Source: Vigna angularis (lineage: Eukaryota; Streptophyta; Magnoliopsida; Fabales; Fabaceae). From it: a DNA stretch of 64,000 bases. The position numbers and the translations under genes were made by a program. Numbering within the stretch: position 1 is the stretch's first letter; each line of letters begins with the position of its first letter. The notes below the pieces were generated by a model. That model did no database searches, had not been told where the DNA came from, and was given only the letters and a program-made list of their open reading frames with translations. Of this stretch, positions 40,202 to 52,090 are shown piece by piece. The DNA lies in the NCBI RefSeq assembly GCF_016808095.1, contig NC_068976.1, forward strand, positions 16,827,663 to 16,891,662, written 5' to 3'.

Positions 40202-40581
40202 TCACATTCCTGCAATCAAGAACATGTATTAATTAAAAAGAGCATATAATTTGATTAAATTTCAGAAAATATATATAAAATGATAAAGAAAATGATTTTG
40301 TAAAGGAATAAATAAATACCAGTACTGATATTAGGGCAATGTGATGTGCATTCTACCACATTATTTTGTTTTTTGCAGCATTTTCTGCAGCAATCTCTTG
40401 CACATATTAAATATAAAGTAGGAAACACTGCTAAAGGAGAACATTCCAATGTACATTTGCCACTGCAACCGAGTGCATCAGACACATCTTTTGACTCAAT
40501 TTGCACAGACAAAACATTGTAATCACTTACTATCAAAACAAACATAATCATCATAATCACCCAAACTCCCTTCGTTTTCAT
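40202..40581 (-). CDS. Secreted cysteine-rich peptide B (thionin-like)
   Basis: About 89 aa. Exon 1 is 40581-40320; exon 2 is 40209-40202 and ends after two codons at TGA. Signal peptide MKTKGVWVIMMIMFVLIVSD, then mature peptide with C-x3-C-x3-C-x12-C-x3-CC-x2-CC-x8-C-x3-C (ten Cys). It is the near twin of gene D at 48 kb, with only a few residue changes, as expected from the segmental duplication. TATA box TATAAAAT at plus-strand 40654-40661. Donor ACTG|GTATTT and acceptor TTGCAG|GAATG are good consensus sites. Function unknown; probably secreted. Confidence 0.78.
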
Positions 40582-41171
40582 CTTATCTTTTGTATATCAA
40601 TCCTTTTTCAAAACCTTCACAAACTATAATGTTTCAAGAAAAAAAAACATATCATTTTATAGACACAAAAATAAATATTTCATTAAATGCATTTCATAAA
40701 TATTTATTTCTACACTTATTGAAAATAATAGAATAAATACCAATATTATTGTTTTTATATAATAAATAATTATATTTATTAATTACCTTCAATTATAAAA
40801 AAATTAATATATTTTTGAGACAATAACGTTAAATAGAATTAAGATACTTCAAATTATTTATGTTGGCATTCATAACAACATCGGTTACTATTTAATTTCG
40901 TTGACTTGTGAATTATTGAGTTGCAACAACAATATAAAAATAATAATAAAATGAAGGAAATAATAGTGAAAGGTTTGACCAATAGTTATTTATTGACTAA
41001 AGTTTTTCCATTACAGGAAGCATAGAAATCTTTTCTTCTTCTCACATTCCTGCAATCAAGAACATGTATTAATTAAAAAGAGCATATAATTTGAGTAAAT
41101 TTCAGAAAATATGTATAAAATGATAAAGAAAATGATTTTGTAAAGGAATAAATAAATACCAGTATTGATAT

Positions 41172-41423
41172 TTAAGTGCAATGTAATCTGCAATCTAACA
41201 CTTTATAATGTTTTTTGCAGCATCTTTTGCAACAATCTCTTACACATAATAAATATAAAGTAGGAAGTCCTATTATAGGAAAACATGCGAATACACATTT
41301 CCCATCGCAATTGACTGAATTAGACACATCTTTTGACTCAATTTGCACAAACCAAACATTGTAATCACTTCCTATCAAAACCAACATAATAATCATAATC
41401 ACCCAAATTCCCTTAGTTTTCAT
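41172..41423 (-). CDS. Secreted cysteine-rich peptide C (thionin-like)
   Basis: 83 aa, ending in TAA at 41174-41172 inside the first exon. Compared with A and B there is an extra base shortly before the splice donor, which brings a stop into frame just after the last C-x3-C. The intron then falls in the 3' UTR. Signal peptide MKTKGIWVIMIIMLVLIGSD; the mature part has C-x3-C-x3-C-x12-C-x3-CC-x2-CC-x8-C-x3-C. Twin of gene E at 51.6 kb. The upstream TATA box is altered to AATAAAAT (41496-41503), so expression may differ. Confidence 0.78.
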   Translation of the reverse strand: MKTKGIWVIMIIMLVLIGSDYNVWFVQIESKDVSNSVNCDGKCVFACFPIIGLPTLYLLCVRDCCKRCCKKHYKVLDCRLHCT

Positions 41424-41575
41424 CTTAACTTTTGTATCAATCCTTTTTTTAAACCTTCACAAACTATAATGTTTCAAGAAAAAAAAAAACATATCATTTT
41501 ATTGACACAAAAATGAAGTTGAAAGAGATTAAACATAAATTACTAAAGCAAAGTATCAATTTTAATGAGTCCAAA

Positions 41576-43529
41576 AATTCTTAGGAAATTTTTGTTTTTT
41601 TAACATATTCTTATGATTTAAAAGACATGTTATCTTATAATTATTATTTATTTTTTGGTTAATATATTGTTGGGCTTAGAAATATATGATGTACAACTTT
41701 AAAATAAATAAAAAGACAATTCTAAAACTTAGGGAGTTAAATTTTCTAATTAAAAATACTATTAACTTTGAATCAAATTATTATTCTCTTTTGTTTTTTT
41801 ATTTAGAGTATCCAACTATTGATTAGAAGAGTACAAAATTTGAATTTAGTTTTACTAAATTAACTGATTTAAATTGGTATTTGGAGTTTGTCAATATGCA
41901 TTTAATAAACATTTATTGTATGCATTTACGTATTCAACACATTATTTATACGCATGGACCTTCGTTCTCTTTTATGTTTTCAAGGATATTTTTTAAGAAT
42001 CAAGACATATAAATATTTTTGTTCTAGTAAAAGAGTTATAGAATTTCATATTTATCACTTTCCACATTTCATAATAAATATTTGTAAATCATTTAGAAAA
42101 AGTAAAAGCTAAGCTTGTAATAGAAAAAATAACAAAAATATTTTTAATATTCTAAAAATAGAGATAAAAAACATTCTTCCTATAATTAAAACGGGAAATA
42201 ACGTATTTTATTTCCCTGCCTAATAAAAAACATTTACACTGCATAAGTATAAATTTGAATTGGTAATTTCTTAGATATTGCAAAAATGAATGGAGGAGTA
42301 ATAAACACAAAGTGAATTTAAGGCATGCATTTAATACGTTGTATTTTTTTTTTCTTTTATTGTAGTTGTCTAAGGTTTTTTGCTACTCCAGTAATAATCA
42401 ATAATAAAAAAGTTATCAAAATATAAAGAATAGTACAAAAAGAAAATAAAGTATAAAAAATTGTTAAAATAAATCACTTTAAAAAACTTATTAGTTAAAT
42501 AAATTAACTTATAAAATAATATAATAAATTTGTAATTACCTTGTCAGTCCTAAGAAAGTAGTGAATGTAATATTTATTACATGCATTATCACACGTATCG
42601 AATAAATGCACTAAATGCGTATTTAATATACTGCATTTATATGTATATATTTATTTCATATATTTAAAAGTTAATTAGGTTTTAATATTTTTATAAATTT
42701 AAATACTTTTAATTAGTATTTATTAAAAAAATTATTAATTTTTAAAAAATTATTTTTAATTGAACCTCTCTTTTTTAAATTTTATGTTAATGGGTAATAG
42801 ATTATTATCTCGCACTCTCATTTACTTATCTTCAAATGTTGATAAATTGGTGTAAAAAGGTTTTTAACTGTATTTATTGATAACATTTAATAAGTTACCG
42901 TAGTTATAAATAATGTGTGGTGAGAAAACTGTAATTTATGAGAACTTTTTAATCACAATTGGTTAAATAATCGTCGTTAAAAATAAAAATGATGACTATT
43001 ATTTATAAAATAATAATTAAAAGTGAGATAAACGATAAATAATGACAGTTATATAGAAAACATTGTTAAAACTTGATAGAAATGAAGAAACATATGACGG
43101 TTATATATTTGTAGAATGCAAGTGTTAAAAACATAAATAGTTAATATTTTCGAACGAAGGTGAATTGGTTTAACAAAATTTTTCTTTTTAAAACAATTAT
43201 TGAGATGCCAAGTGTTTAAACTTTTTCAAACCAATAAAGAAACACAAAATTGATGAAAAAAAAGAAAAAAAAAACACACTAATTTTATAATGTTGGATTC
43301 AACTTGAACCTACGTCCAATTTTCTTTCAAGCAACTTGAACAAATGAGAAAAAGACTATTATCACATAATCTCACTTACTTATCTCTAAGTGTTGATACA
43401 TTAGTGAAAAAAGTTTTTCACGATATTGATTGATAACTTTTAAAAAGTCATCATAGTAAAAAAAGTGTACAGTGACAAAATTATAATTTATGAGAACCTT
43501 TAGTAATAATTGACTGAATAATCGTCCCT
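41576..43529. other. AT-rich spacer with internal repeats
   Basis: No gene is supported. A ~200-bp block around 42780-43000 (with ACTTATCTTCAAATGTTGATA and AATTTATGAGAACTTTTT) is repeated with divergence at about 43350-43530 in the same orientation. Part of 41940-42060 resembles the cluster repeat block in inverted orientation. Confidence 0.5.
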
Positions 43530-44814
43530 ACATAACAACAAACCAGTATCAAATTAAATTACCATGCTACATAACAACAATTCACATAATAGATAATTCA
43601 TTCAATTCCATAAAATTCAATAAATTAGACAATCACTAACTTTCCTTAATTAGTACAAGACCGAGCACTACCAAGACCGACCACCTAAGATCGAAGGTCA
43701 TGAGCTGGAAAGACTAGAGACCGCACCTAGTTAATGACCGAGTACTTGAACATGGCCGAGCGGCCAACAGTGCATGACCGAGTGGTCAACAGAGTGTGCT
43801 CAGCTCTGCATAATTCTGTAGAAGGATGAACAAGCTAGACTTTACCAAAACTAAACATTTTTCCCAACTTCAAATCTTACATACATGAATCATATACCAA
43901 TTTACACCTACCCAAGGGTACCTGAATCTTCCTAACATCATTCCAAAGAGTCTCATACTAGATTTCACTCCAAATTCTGTAAAATCAACAACTCAATGAC
44001 CCAAAATCCATTTTCCTACTTTTTACACATTTTAGAGAGGCTTAAAAGGTCTAAAGAAACTTGCCTAGACTTTCCCCCCACTGACCAAATTCTCTCCGAC
44101 CCTAAATTCTCATTTTCGCATACCTACTTCCTTAAAATCAGAATAGACCAAACACTTATGTAAAGAAACTCCAACCAGTTCACAGGTTCTAGCATTCACA
44201 GATTCAACACAAATTCAATCAAACATTCAAGTTACACACATGCAACCATCTAAACAGTAATTTCATACATAGAAAATCACAATTAAATTAACTAGCTTCC
44301 CTTACCTCTTAATCGAACGGGAATCTTCTACCCTTCCAGAAATTTGCTCACACTTCCAGGAAATTATAAGAACACCTATGGACCACCGGTTGATGAAAGA
44401 AGATCACCCGTAGAACCAAAATAAGAATTAGAAAGGGAAGAAAAGGATTGCGGAACGCATGCAAACAACATTGTTTCCTTGCATGCATCATAAACCAAAA
44501 ATCACTAAAAACCAGAGAACGAAACTTACCAGCTCTTTTTCTCAAACTGATCGGTGAAACAGAAAGCCCTTGACGCCAGGATCACCTAGGTACCTCCTGA
44601 TCGTCGAACAGATGAACCATCGATGAGAATTTCTAGAGAGAAGGGAGAGGAAGAGTAGAGAATAATGTTTTAGAAGGATGGAAATTATTTAGATAATGAA
44701 CCGAGTGTTTGAAACTTCTATTTATACTATTGGCTTATTTTAACACAAAGTGTTCAGTCTCATTATTTCAATACATTCATCTATGTTTAACCGGCTATTT
44801 TTTGGGTTCTTACA
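43530..44814 (-). mobile_element. Large LTR-family element E4 (truncated)
   Basis: Read on the minus strand it starts TGTAAGAACCCAAAAAATAG at 44814. It shares with element E1 a CTAGAAATTCTC block, a GGTAAGT donor-like site (plus 44524-44529 as ACTTAC) and CGATTAAGAGGTAAGGGAAG (plus 44294-44311). The 3' third, with the GTGAGCAG block and TTACA end, is missing, and its left boundary near 43530 is approximate. No matching target duplication was found. Its 5' end abuts the start of segmental duplication copy 2. Confidence 0.6.
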
Positions 44815-45866
44815 TTCATTTATTTTTAAAAATTGAAAATTAAAATATATGAAAATTTGGAGCAATGTATTCTAATTTTGTATTAAAGTTCAGAAACAAA
44901 AGTATATTTAATTTTTTTTGGTAATGAGAAAAAAAAATTTATACCTTAAAACCCAATATTCAGTCAGCTCAAGTCTACAAAATTTAATAAATAATATTAA
45001 TAAAAATAATGTATATTTGAAATACTAAAGTATCTAATCATTTAACTATTGCATAAGTCTATTTTTTTAAAAATTAATTATTGTAAAAGATATAAAAATT
45101 TGAAATTACAAATTCTAATAAAAAAGTTTGAAACTTATAACCCAAATGGTTAAACTTAATCTAATCGATTAAATACGTTGGACTAATGAAGAAAAATATA
45201 TCAAACTTAGTACAATAGAACTCGAAGTTATTTTATTGATTTAATGATGGATTTCTTTCACAATGAAGGTACGTATCTTTAGTTTTTATGGATGGGATCT
45301 AGTGTTAGCATGTAACGTGTTTTTTGGAATTTCAATTTTAAACAATTATATTTAAAAATTATAAACTTAAACTTAAACTTAATAAATATTTTGTTCTTTT
45401 TATATAAATTTTATGATTTATTCTTATTTTTATATATTTATTACTGAATTAAGTCTCGAACGTTTTTATTATGCTCACGCCGACATCATGAAACACAAAT
45501 TTTGTTTATATTTGAAGGAAAATGTTCTTTTAAAAACTGTTTTCTACAATCTTTAGTTTTTGATTGATTTATTTTAAATATAATATCGATGAAACAGTGA
45601 CACAAACTTTATTTTCAAAAAGTGATTTGAAAAAGTTGTTAACATATCATTCTCTATATTTAAATTCACAAAAATAGGAATTATACAACTATCTTACTGT
45701 AATAAATATATTTATTATATTTTTTATTCTTAAAAATATCCTTGAAAACATACAAAAAAAACCAGAAGGGTACATGTGTAATATCATTTACCGAGTCACT
45801 AAACGCGTATAATAAATAGTTCATTAAATACATATTTAAACATTATTTTTTAATTGACGATTTATA

Positions 45867-46955
45867 GTCTGTTCCTAGATTCACATATTTTTCTCAATTA
45901 GGTTATTTCTTTTAAAAGTGTGTCAAATTAGTCTTCACCTAGTAAATTTTGCGTCAACACTGTCTCTTATACGCACAAACAACGTTAACTTTTCTTCTCT
46001 CTCTTCTGCTTTTCTGCAATGCAACAGACCTTTCGATTTTGCAATCTTCTGCAATGCAGCAGACCAATATGTCCTCACTTTTAAAAGCTATTAAGCCCAA
46101 CATTAAATATTTGAGATAAAAGAATAAATAATAAGAATTAAAATACTAGAATTAAAATGGGCTGATAGTGATGCATACAATTCAACTCCATTTTCACTCC
46201 TTAAAACGTGAAAAACATTCTTCATTTCTTCAATTCAGCAATAACACAAACGTTTCATCTACTTCTTTAATTGCACATGCTCAACACATTCTTTTTCTTC
46301 TTCTCTTCTTCTTTAATCTCACACCTCACAATACAAAACAAAGAACTCATTCTGCATCTTCTTCCACCACAACATAGACCTCCACGTTGGCCTTCATTTT
46401 CAATCCTATCTTCAACCATTCTCCCTGAGATTTTGAAACAATGCAACTGGTCTAGAGTCAGATCGGTCCCAAAATCGACAACGGAAAAGCTCTTAATCCA
46501 ACGCTGATGATGTTGTGCCACCCTGGTCATGGCCATGATTGAAAATAAAGTCGCGACTTCTGTCAATCCAAGTAGAGAAATTGGGGAAGAGGAGAAAAGC
46601 CTTACACGTTTTTGGAAGGTGAAGAAGAAGGTGGTGTCGGTGGTGTTGATGATGTCGTCGACATCGAAAACGTAATGCGATGACTTCTGCCCGATGGAGG
46701 ATGCTCGAAGGTTGGTGCTGCTCCATGACTGCCTTGCGTGAAAAGAGAAGGTGAAGAAGGGTGAAGGCAGTCCAGCCATGGGTCCATGGCAGTCTTAGCA
46801 GGGGAGGAAATTTTGGATCTTTTGGATCTTTTGGATTGTGAATTATTTTATTAAAAAAAGGGTTAGAAGTATATTTGTGTTGTGAATAAAAGTAGAGATC
46901 TAAGATCTGTTTAGGTCCAGAGGATAATATATTAAGTTAATATATATATATATAT

Positions 46956-47012
<57 letters not shown>

Positions 47013-47348
47013 TATAAATAAAAGAAGGTGGGGATTATGAGTTTATATATTATATAATATAGCTTTATATAATATATGAATTAAGAGAAAACATTAAATA
47101 AATGAATTAAGAGTGGTGTTGTTTTTAGAATATTTTAAAATGAAAACTAATCATGCTATTGACAAAAGCTGCTCTGTTAAAAAAAAGTAAAGGAGAGACA
47201 ATAAAAAGTTAACGTTGCTTATAAGTATTTAACTGAATGGACAACCTTGATGTAAAATTTAACAAGTAAAATCTAATTTGACACACTTTTAAAAGAATTG
47301 ACCTAATTGAGAAAAATAAATAAATATGAAATAGAAAGCTATTAAACC
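45867..47348. mobile_element. Mutator-like TIR element in copy 2
   Basis: A 1482-bp insertion flanked by ATTTATA (45860-45866 and 47349-47355; CGATTTATA against CCATTTATA if extended to 9 bp). Inverted ends of roughly 110-140 bp share TTTTTCTCAATTAGGT, TTTTAAAAGTGTGTCAAATT and AACGTTAACTTT. The corresponding site near 39275 is uninterrupted. The interior includes a GC-richer stretch (about 46380-46800) with open frames up to 170 codons (46267-46779, -) that I do not recognise, and an (AT)n run at about 46930-47015. No transposase is visible. It may be a non-autonomous element carrying captured sequence. Confidence 0.8.
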
Positions 47349-47969
47349 ATTTATACACATATTGAAAACAATGAAACTAATATAACCGTTTGGTCACTAG
47401 AAAATCATACGGTTCTGTTACTATAAAAATTCAAAAATAGTTGACCGATTAATTGAGCGGTTGAATTAAATAAATATTAATATTAAAAGTAATTATCTTA
47501 AATTTAAGTAAAATTATTATTAGTTCAGTTATAATTAGATTAATAATTAAATTATTATTATGAAAGTAACTCTCCCATTTAACCTAACAATAAAAAACAG
47601 AATAAAAAAAAACTTTGACGTGAACTTAAAGATGAAAAACATATCAATAGAATAAGTTGACCGACTCCACCAACCGAAAGAGAAACAAATATCAATATTA
47701 CTGATTTAATATAATAAATAAGTATATTTCCGTAATTACGTTCAATTATAAAAAATTAATGAGAAATTATATTTTTGAGATGGTAATTAAATAGAATTCA
47801 TAACAACATCGGTGATTATTTATTTTCGTTTATATGTGATTTATTGAGTTCCAACAACAATATAAAAATAATAATAAAACGAAAGAAATAATAATTAAAG
47901 GGTTGACGAACAGTTATTTATTGAATAAAGTTTTTCCATTACAGCAAGCACAGAAATCTTCTCTTCTTC

Positions 47970-48360
47970 TCACTTTCCTGTAATCAAGAACATGTATCAA
48001 TTAAAAAGAACATGTAATAAAATAATAATTTGACTAAATTTCAGTATATATATATAAAATGATAAAGAAAATGATTTTGTAAAGGAATAAATAAATACCA
48101 GTACTGATATTAGGGCATTGTGATGTGCATTCTAACACGTTATTTTTTTTTTTGCAGCATTTTCTGCAGCAATCTCTTGCACATATTAAATATAAAGGAG
48201 TAAACAATGCTAAAGGAGAACATTCCAATGTACATTTGCCACTGCAACCGAGTGCATCAGACACATCTTTTGACTCAATTTGCACGGACAAAACATTGTA
48301 ATCACTTACTATCAAAACAAACATAATCATCATAATCACCCAAACTCCCTTAGTTTTCAT
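47970..48360 (-). CDS. Secreted cysteine-rich peptide D (thionin-like)
   Basis: About 89 aa. Exon 1 is 48360-48099; exon 2 is 47977-47970 and again ends after two codons at TGA. Signal peptide identical to that of gene B; the ten-Cys mature pattern is kept (C-x3-C-x3-C-x12-C-x3-CC-x2-CC-x8-C-x3-C). Residue changes against B lie between the Cys (for example LALFTPLYL for LAVFPTLYL). The TATA box is altered to AATAAAAT (48434-48441), unlike twin B. Function unknown. Confidence 0.77.
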
Positions 48361-48660
48361 CTTATCTTTTGTGTATCAATCCTTTATCAAAACCTTCACA
48401 AACTATAATGTTTTAAGAAAAAAAAAACATATCATTTTATTGACACAAAAATAAATAATTCATTAAATGCATTTGATAAATATTTATTTTAAATATTAAT
48501 TTCTACACATTGGAAATAATAGAATAAATACCAATATTACCGTTTTTGTATAATAAATAATTATATGTATTAATTACCTTCAATTATTAAAAAAATAATA
48601 TATTTTTGAGATAGTAACGTTAAATAGAATTGAGATACTTCAATTATTTATGTTGGTATT

Positions 48661-51250
48661 TGTCAAACTCTGAAAATGACACTTGGAAGGGAGGGACAAA
48701 TGTCTCAACCAAAAGAGATTTAACATTTTATGGAATTTTTCAAACTACAGCTCATCTTATTTTCTCAGAAATCTGCATCTCTCTAAAACTCAAGCCTCTA
48801 CCTTTTCTCCTCCTTCTCTCTAGAAATTCTTCATCCCCTTTCATTCTTATATTCAACCAGCCATTGTTTAAGCAAACTAGGAGTCAAGATCATTGTTTTC
48901 CACCGACCAAAATCAAGCTTAGAGTTGGTAAGTTCATTCTCTTCTTAGAATGGTTGTTTTCTGTCACATGCACGATAGCCTACTAGTTGCATGTGTTCTT
49001 CAACATTCTTTTCCCTTTTCTAACTCCATTTTTGGTTCATTGGGTGGTCTTTTCTCACAAATCGATGAATTGTAGGCATTCATAGGAATTTCTGGTGGTG
49101 ATCGAGTCTGCAGTTGTTGAAGTTGTTCGGTCCGATTAAGAAGTAAGGGAAGCTAGCTAATTTAATTACTTAGTTTTGATGTATGAAACTGTTGTTTAAT
49201 GATGTTGCATGTATGTAAAATTGAATTGTTTGATGTTCGGTGATTTTGGGTGTGGACTGTTATACTATGTTCATGAGGTTTGAAGTTTCTGTATGATTAT
49301 GGTTCAGTTGTCGAGTGAAATTGGTAAGGTTTGGTGGTGATCATAATTTTACAGTTATTCTGCAAAATTTTGTAGTTTACTAAAGGTCTTTAATTGACCG
49401 TTCGACTTTTCTCTAGTGCTCGATCTTAACTGAGTTCTGCTATTGTGGATTCTCAGTTAATGACCGCTCGGTCTAGTGTTGATTTTTAATTTAATATAGT
49501 GTTCGGTCTGTCATATACTGTAACTGTTAGTGACCGCTCGGTCTCAGTAGTGCTTGGCCAGATGCCAGCACTCAGTCTCGGTAGTGCTTGGCCAGATGTC
49601 AACACTCGGTCTTAGTAGTGCTCGGCCAGATGCCAACACTCGGTTTCAGTAGTGCTTGGTGATGCACTAAGCACTCGGTCTCATCATATTACCAAAATTA
49701 TGTAACTGAAATTGAAACTAAGAGTGTTCAGTCTAAGCTCGTAGTATTCAGTTTAAGCTCTTAGATTTTGATTATAAGCTTTAGTATTTGATTATGTCCA
49801 ATTACAGATGTTCTATAATATTCAGTCAATTGTTTGGATTATGTCTAGTAAATACAGTTCGGTTATAGTCTTTGAATAATGAGAAAATGTTCTGTCTCAC
49901 AATAAGTATTTAGTTCAACTAAAGTGTTTAGCCTGGTTATAACGTTTTGCATAAGCCCTAAGTGTTCAGCCTAAGCCTATAGTGATTAGTCTAAGATAAT
50001 AGTGTTCGGTATGGTATACTAGTAGTCGGCATTAATCAATAAGTGTTCAGTTTTAGTTTTAGAATGTTGTTGTTCTGATGTCCAGCTTCAAAGACGTTCG
50101 GCTCATGTTTGAGTTTCATGACTTTTTCATAGTATTTCATTCAGTCAAGTTCACCATAGGGAAACAATATCCCCGTACGGTCATGTTCGCAAATAGGAGG
50201 GGTTCTACCGTCTGGTTTTGTTCCAAATAAGTGTTGATATTTTCGAGTTAGTTGTGCTCAATGGTGATGTTATTTTAATGTTCGGTTTGAAGTTATTTAA
50301 AGGTGTTATGGATGAGGAAATATGTTGTTAATGAAGTATAGTATTTAAAAGGTGATATGAATGAAATAATATGGATATGAACGAGTGTTCCAAGGAGGAA
50401 TATCTCAGAAATGGTTATGGAATTGTAAAGTATGAATATGATCAGACTAAGGTGTCGTTCATCCTGACATTCTAATGGTCACCGAGTCTCAAGTAGAGAA
50501 TGGTGGCGCATGTGGTGAGAATAGCAGGAGGCCTGGTTGCGTATAGCTTGGGGTTCCAGCTATCGGACTAAACTCATGTGTAGACTTGGGTTTCCAGCTA
50601 CAGTGAGGGATGAAAGGCTAACCTCGTGTGGCGGCTTGGGTTTCCAGCTATGGTAATTCTGATGATTTTCCAGATTACCTTTCCACGAGTGCAAGAACGT
50701 CGTAGCTACATAATTCATACAGTCCGGACAGTCAAAGTGAAAGTGGTCGGTTATAATATGTTGGTGTGATTTTTGTAGAAGTATGATTGTTTTATGTGTT
50801 TTGTATGAAATGAATGTTTACAGAGTTAATTAAATTACACTAGCTTACCCTTATTTTCCTTTCTTGTCATGTTGTTCGTTCGGTCGTCCTTGTCCTTACA
50901 ATGATCACCCTTTGGGTGTGAGCAGAGTGTGCAGAAGATATTCTGGAGTATGCGCTGGCACGAGAGGGGGGTTTTCGCTAAGAGGAAGACTGTTCGGTCT
51001 TGTATTTGTTTTTGCTTTTAGTATAAGACCGTTCGGTGTAATACACTGTTATAGGATTATTCGGTTGATACACCTCTTGTATGACCGATCGGTCTGCTTT
51101 TATGATTTGTATTAGTATAGGTTTCTGTAAAGTTTTAATTTATGGTTATTTTAAAATAATTGTAAGTTAGCTTTATTTTTCTGTAACTGTTTTATTTTAT
51201 TATAAATATAAGGATCTTTGAGTATAGTTTATAGCTATATTTATGTTACA
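48661..51250 (+). mobile_element. Large solo-LTR-like element E1
   Basis: A 2590-bp insertion from TGTCAAACTCTG to TTATGTTACA, flanked by GTATT (48656-48660) and GCATT (51251-51255); the empty site in copy 1 reads GCATT. TG...CA ends and a 5-bp duplication indicate LTR-type integration. There is no internal coding region, no second LTR and no reverse-transcriptase motif, so a solo LTR is the best reading. Marked internal blocks: GTAAGT (48928), GTAAGGGAAGCT (49143-49154), 34-bp tandem repeats (49546-49681), GTGCAAGAACGTCGTAGCTA (50689 on) and CAATGATCACCC..GTGTGAGCAG (50899-50925). The same blocks recur in E2, and partly in E3 and E4. Confidence 0.75.
49546..49681. repeat. 34-bp tandem repeat inside E1
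   Basis: About four units of roughly 34 bp, each with GTAGTGCTTGG or GTAGTGCTCGG, then CCAGATG and CACTCGGTCT. The CTCGGTC string also recurs singly across the element. Confidence 0.8.
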
Positions 51251-51568
51251 GCATTCATAACAATATCGATTATTATTTATTTTCGTTGACTTGTGAATTA
51301 TTGAGTTCCAACACCAATATAAAAATAATAATAAAATGAAGGAAATAATAATGAAAGGTTTGACGAACAGTTATTTATTGACTAAAGTTTTTCCATCACA
51401 GCAAGTACAGAAATCTTTTCTTCTTCTCACGTTCCTGCAATCAAGAAACATGTATTAATTAAAAAGAACATGTATTAAAATCATAATTTGAGTAAATTTC
51501 AGAAAATATGTATAAAATGATAAAGAAAATGATTTTGTAGAGGAATAAATAAATACCAGTATTGATAT

Positions 51569-51820
51569 TTAAGTGCAATGTAATCTGCAATCTAACACTT
51601 TATAATGTTTTTCGCAACATCTTTTGCAACAATCTCTTACACATAATAAATATAAAGTAGGAAGTCCTATTATAGGAAAACATGCGAATATACATTTCCC
51701 ATCGCAATTGACTGAATTAGGCACATCTTTTGACTCAATTTGCACAAACCAAACATTGTAATCACTTCCTATCAAAACCAACATAATCATCATAATCACC
51801 CAAATTCCCTTAGTTTTCAT
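51569..51820 (-). CDS. Secreted cysteine-rich peptide E (thionin-like)
   Basis: 83 aa counted from the ATG at 51820, which gives the MKTKGIWVIM start shared with gene C; an in-frame ATG six codons upstream is possible but not shared by the paralogues. It ends in TAA before the splice site, as in C. Ten Cys in the usual spacing; only a few residues differ from C. TATA box TATAAAAT at plus-strand 51892-51899, intact here but altered in C. Its 5' flank (51820-51970) also matches C closely. Element E1 ends about 320 bp beyond its 3' end. Confidence 0.78.
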   Translation of the reverse strand: MKTKGIWVIMMIMLVLIGSDYNVWFVQIESKDVPNSVNCDGKCIFACFPIIGLPTLYLLCVRDCCKRCCEKHYKVLDCRLHCT

Positions 51821-52090
51821 CTTTGTCTTTTGTATCAATTCTTTTTTTAAACCTTCACAAACTATAATGTTTCAAGAAAAAAAAACATATCATTTTATAG
51901 ACACAAAAATGAAGTTGAAAGAAATTAAACATAAATTACTAAAGCAAAGTATCAATTTTAATGGGATAACAATGCCTATAATAGTTAACATTTATAATTT
52001 GTCTATATACCATCCAAACACATGTAATATCTATTTTGAACTTATTTGAAAATTTTAAAAATACAACAAAGTTATTGAGTCCAAAATTCT

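Larger units (their letters stand above)
38055..41575. repeat. Segmental duplication, copy 1
   Basis: This stretch, with peptide genes B and C, matches 44822-52090 over most of its length: starts with AAAATTGAAAATTAAAATAT, shares CTCCACCAACCGAAAGAG (39869 and 47669), both peptide genes with flanks, and TTCTTAGGAAATTTTTG at the end. It lacks the two large insertions found in copy 2 and so preserves their empty sites at about 39275 and 40865. It has lost about 110 bp near 41568 that copy 2 retains. Confidence 0.85.
44822..52090. repeat. Segmental duplication, copy 2 (with nested insertions)
   Basis: Second copy of 38055-41575, in the same orientation, carrying peptide genes D and E. It is about 3.7 kb longer than copy 1, mainly because of the TIR element at 45867-47348 and the LTR element at 48661-51250, each with a target duplication and each absent from copy 1. 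Smaller indels account for the rest. Confidence 0.85.

Noticed and set aside
46267..46779. 170-codon open frame (-) as a gene
   Set aside because: It lies inside a TIR insertion and I recognise no protein family. Recorded as possible captured cargo rather than as a gene.
50864..51115. 83-codon open frame (+) in E1
   Set aside because: It starts near a conserved block of the LTR family, but the corresponding stretch in E2 and E3 does not keep the frame.
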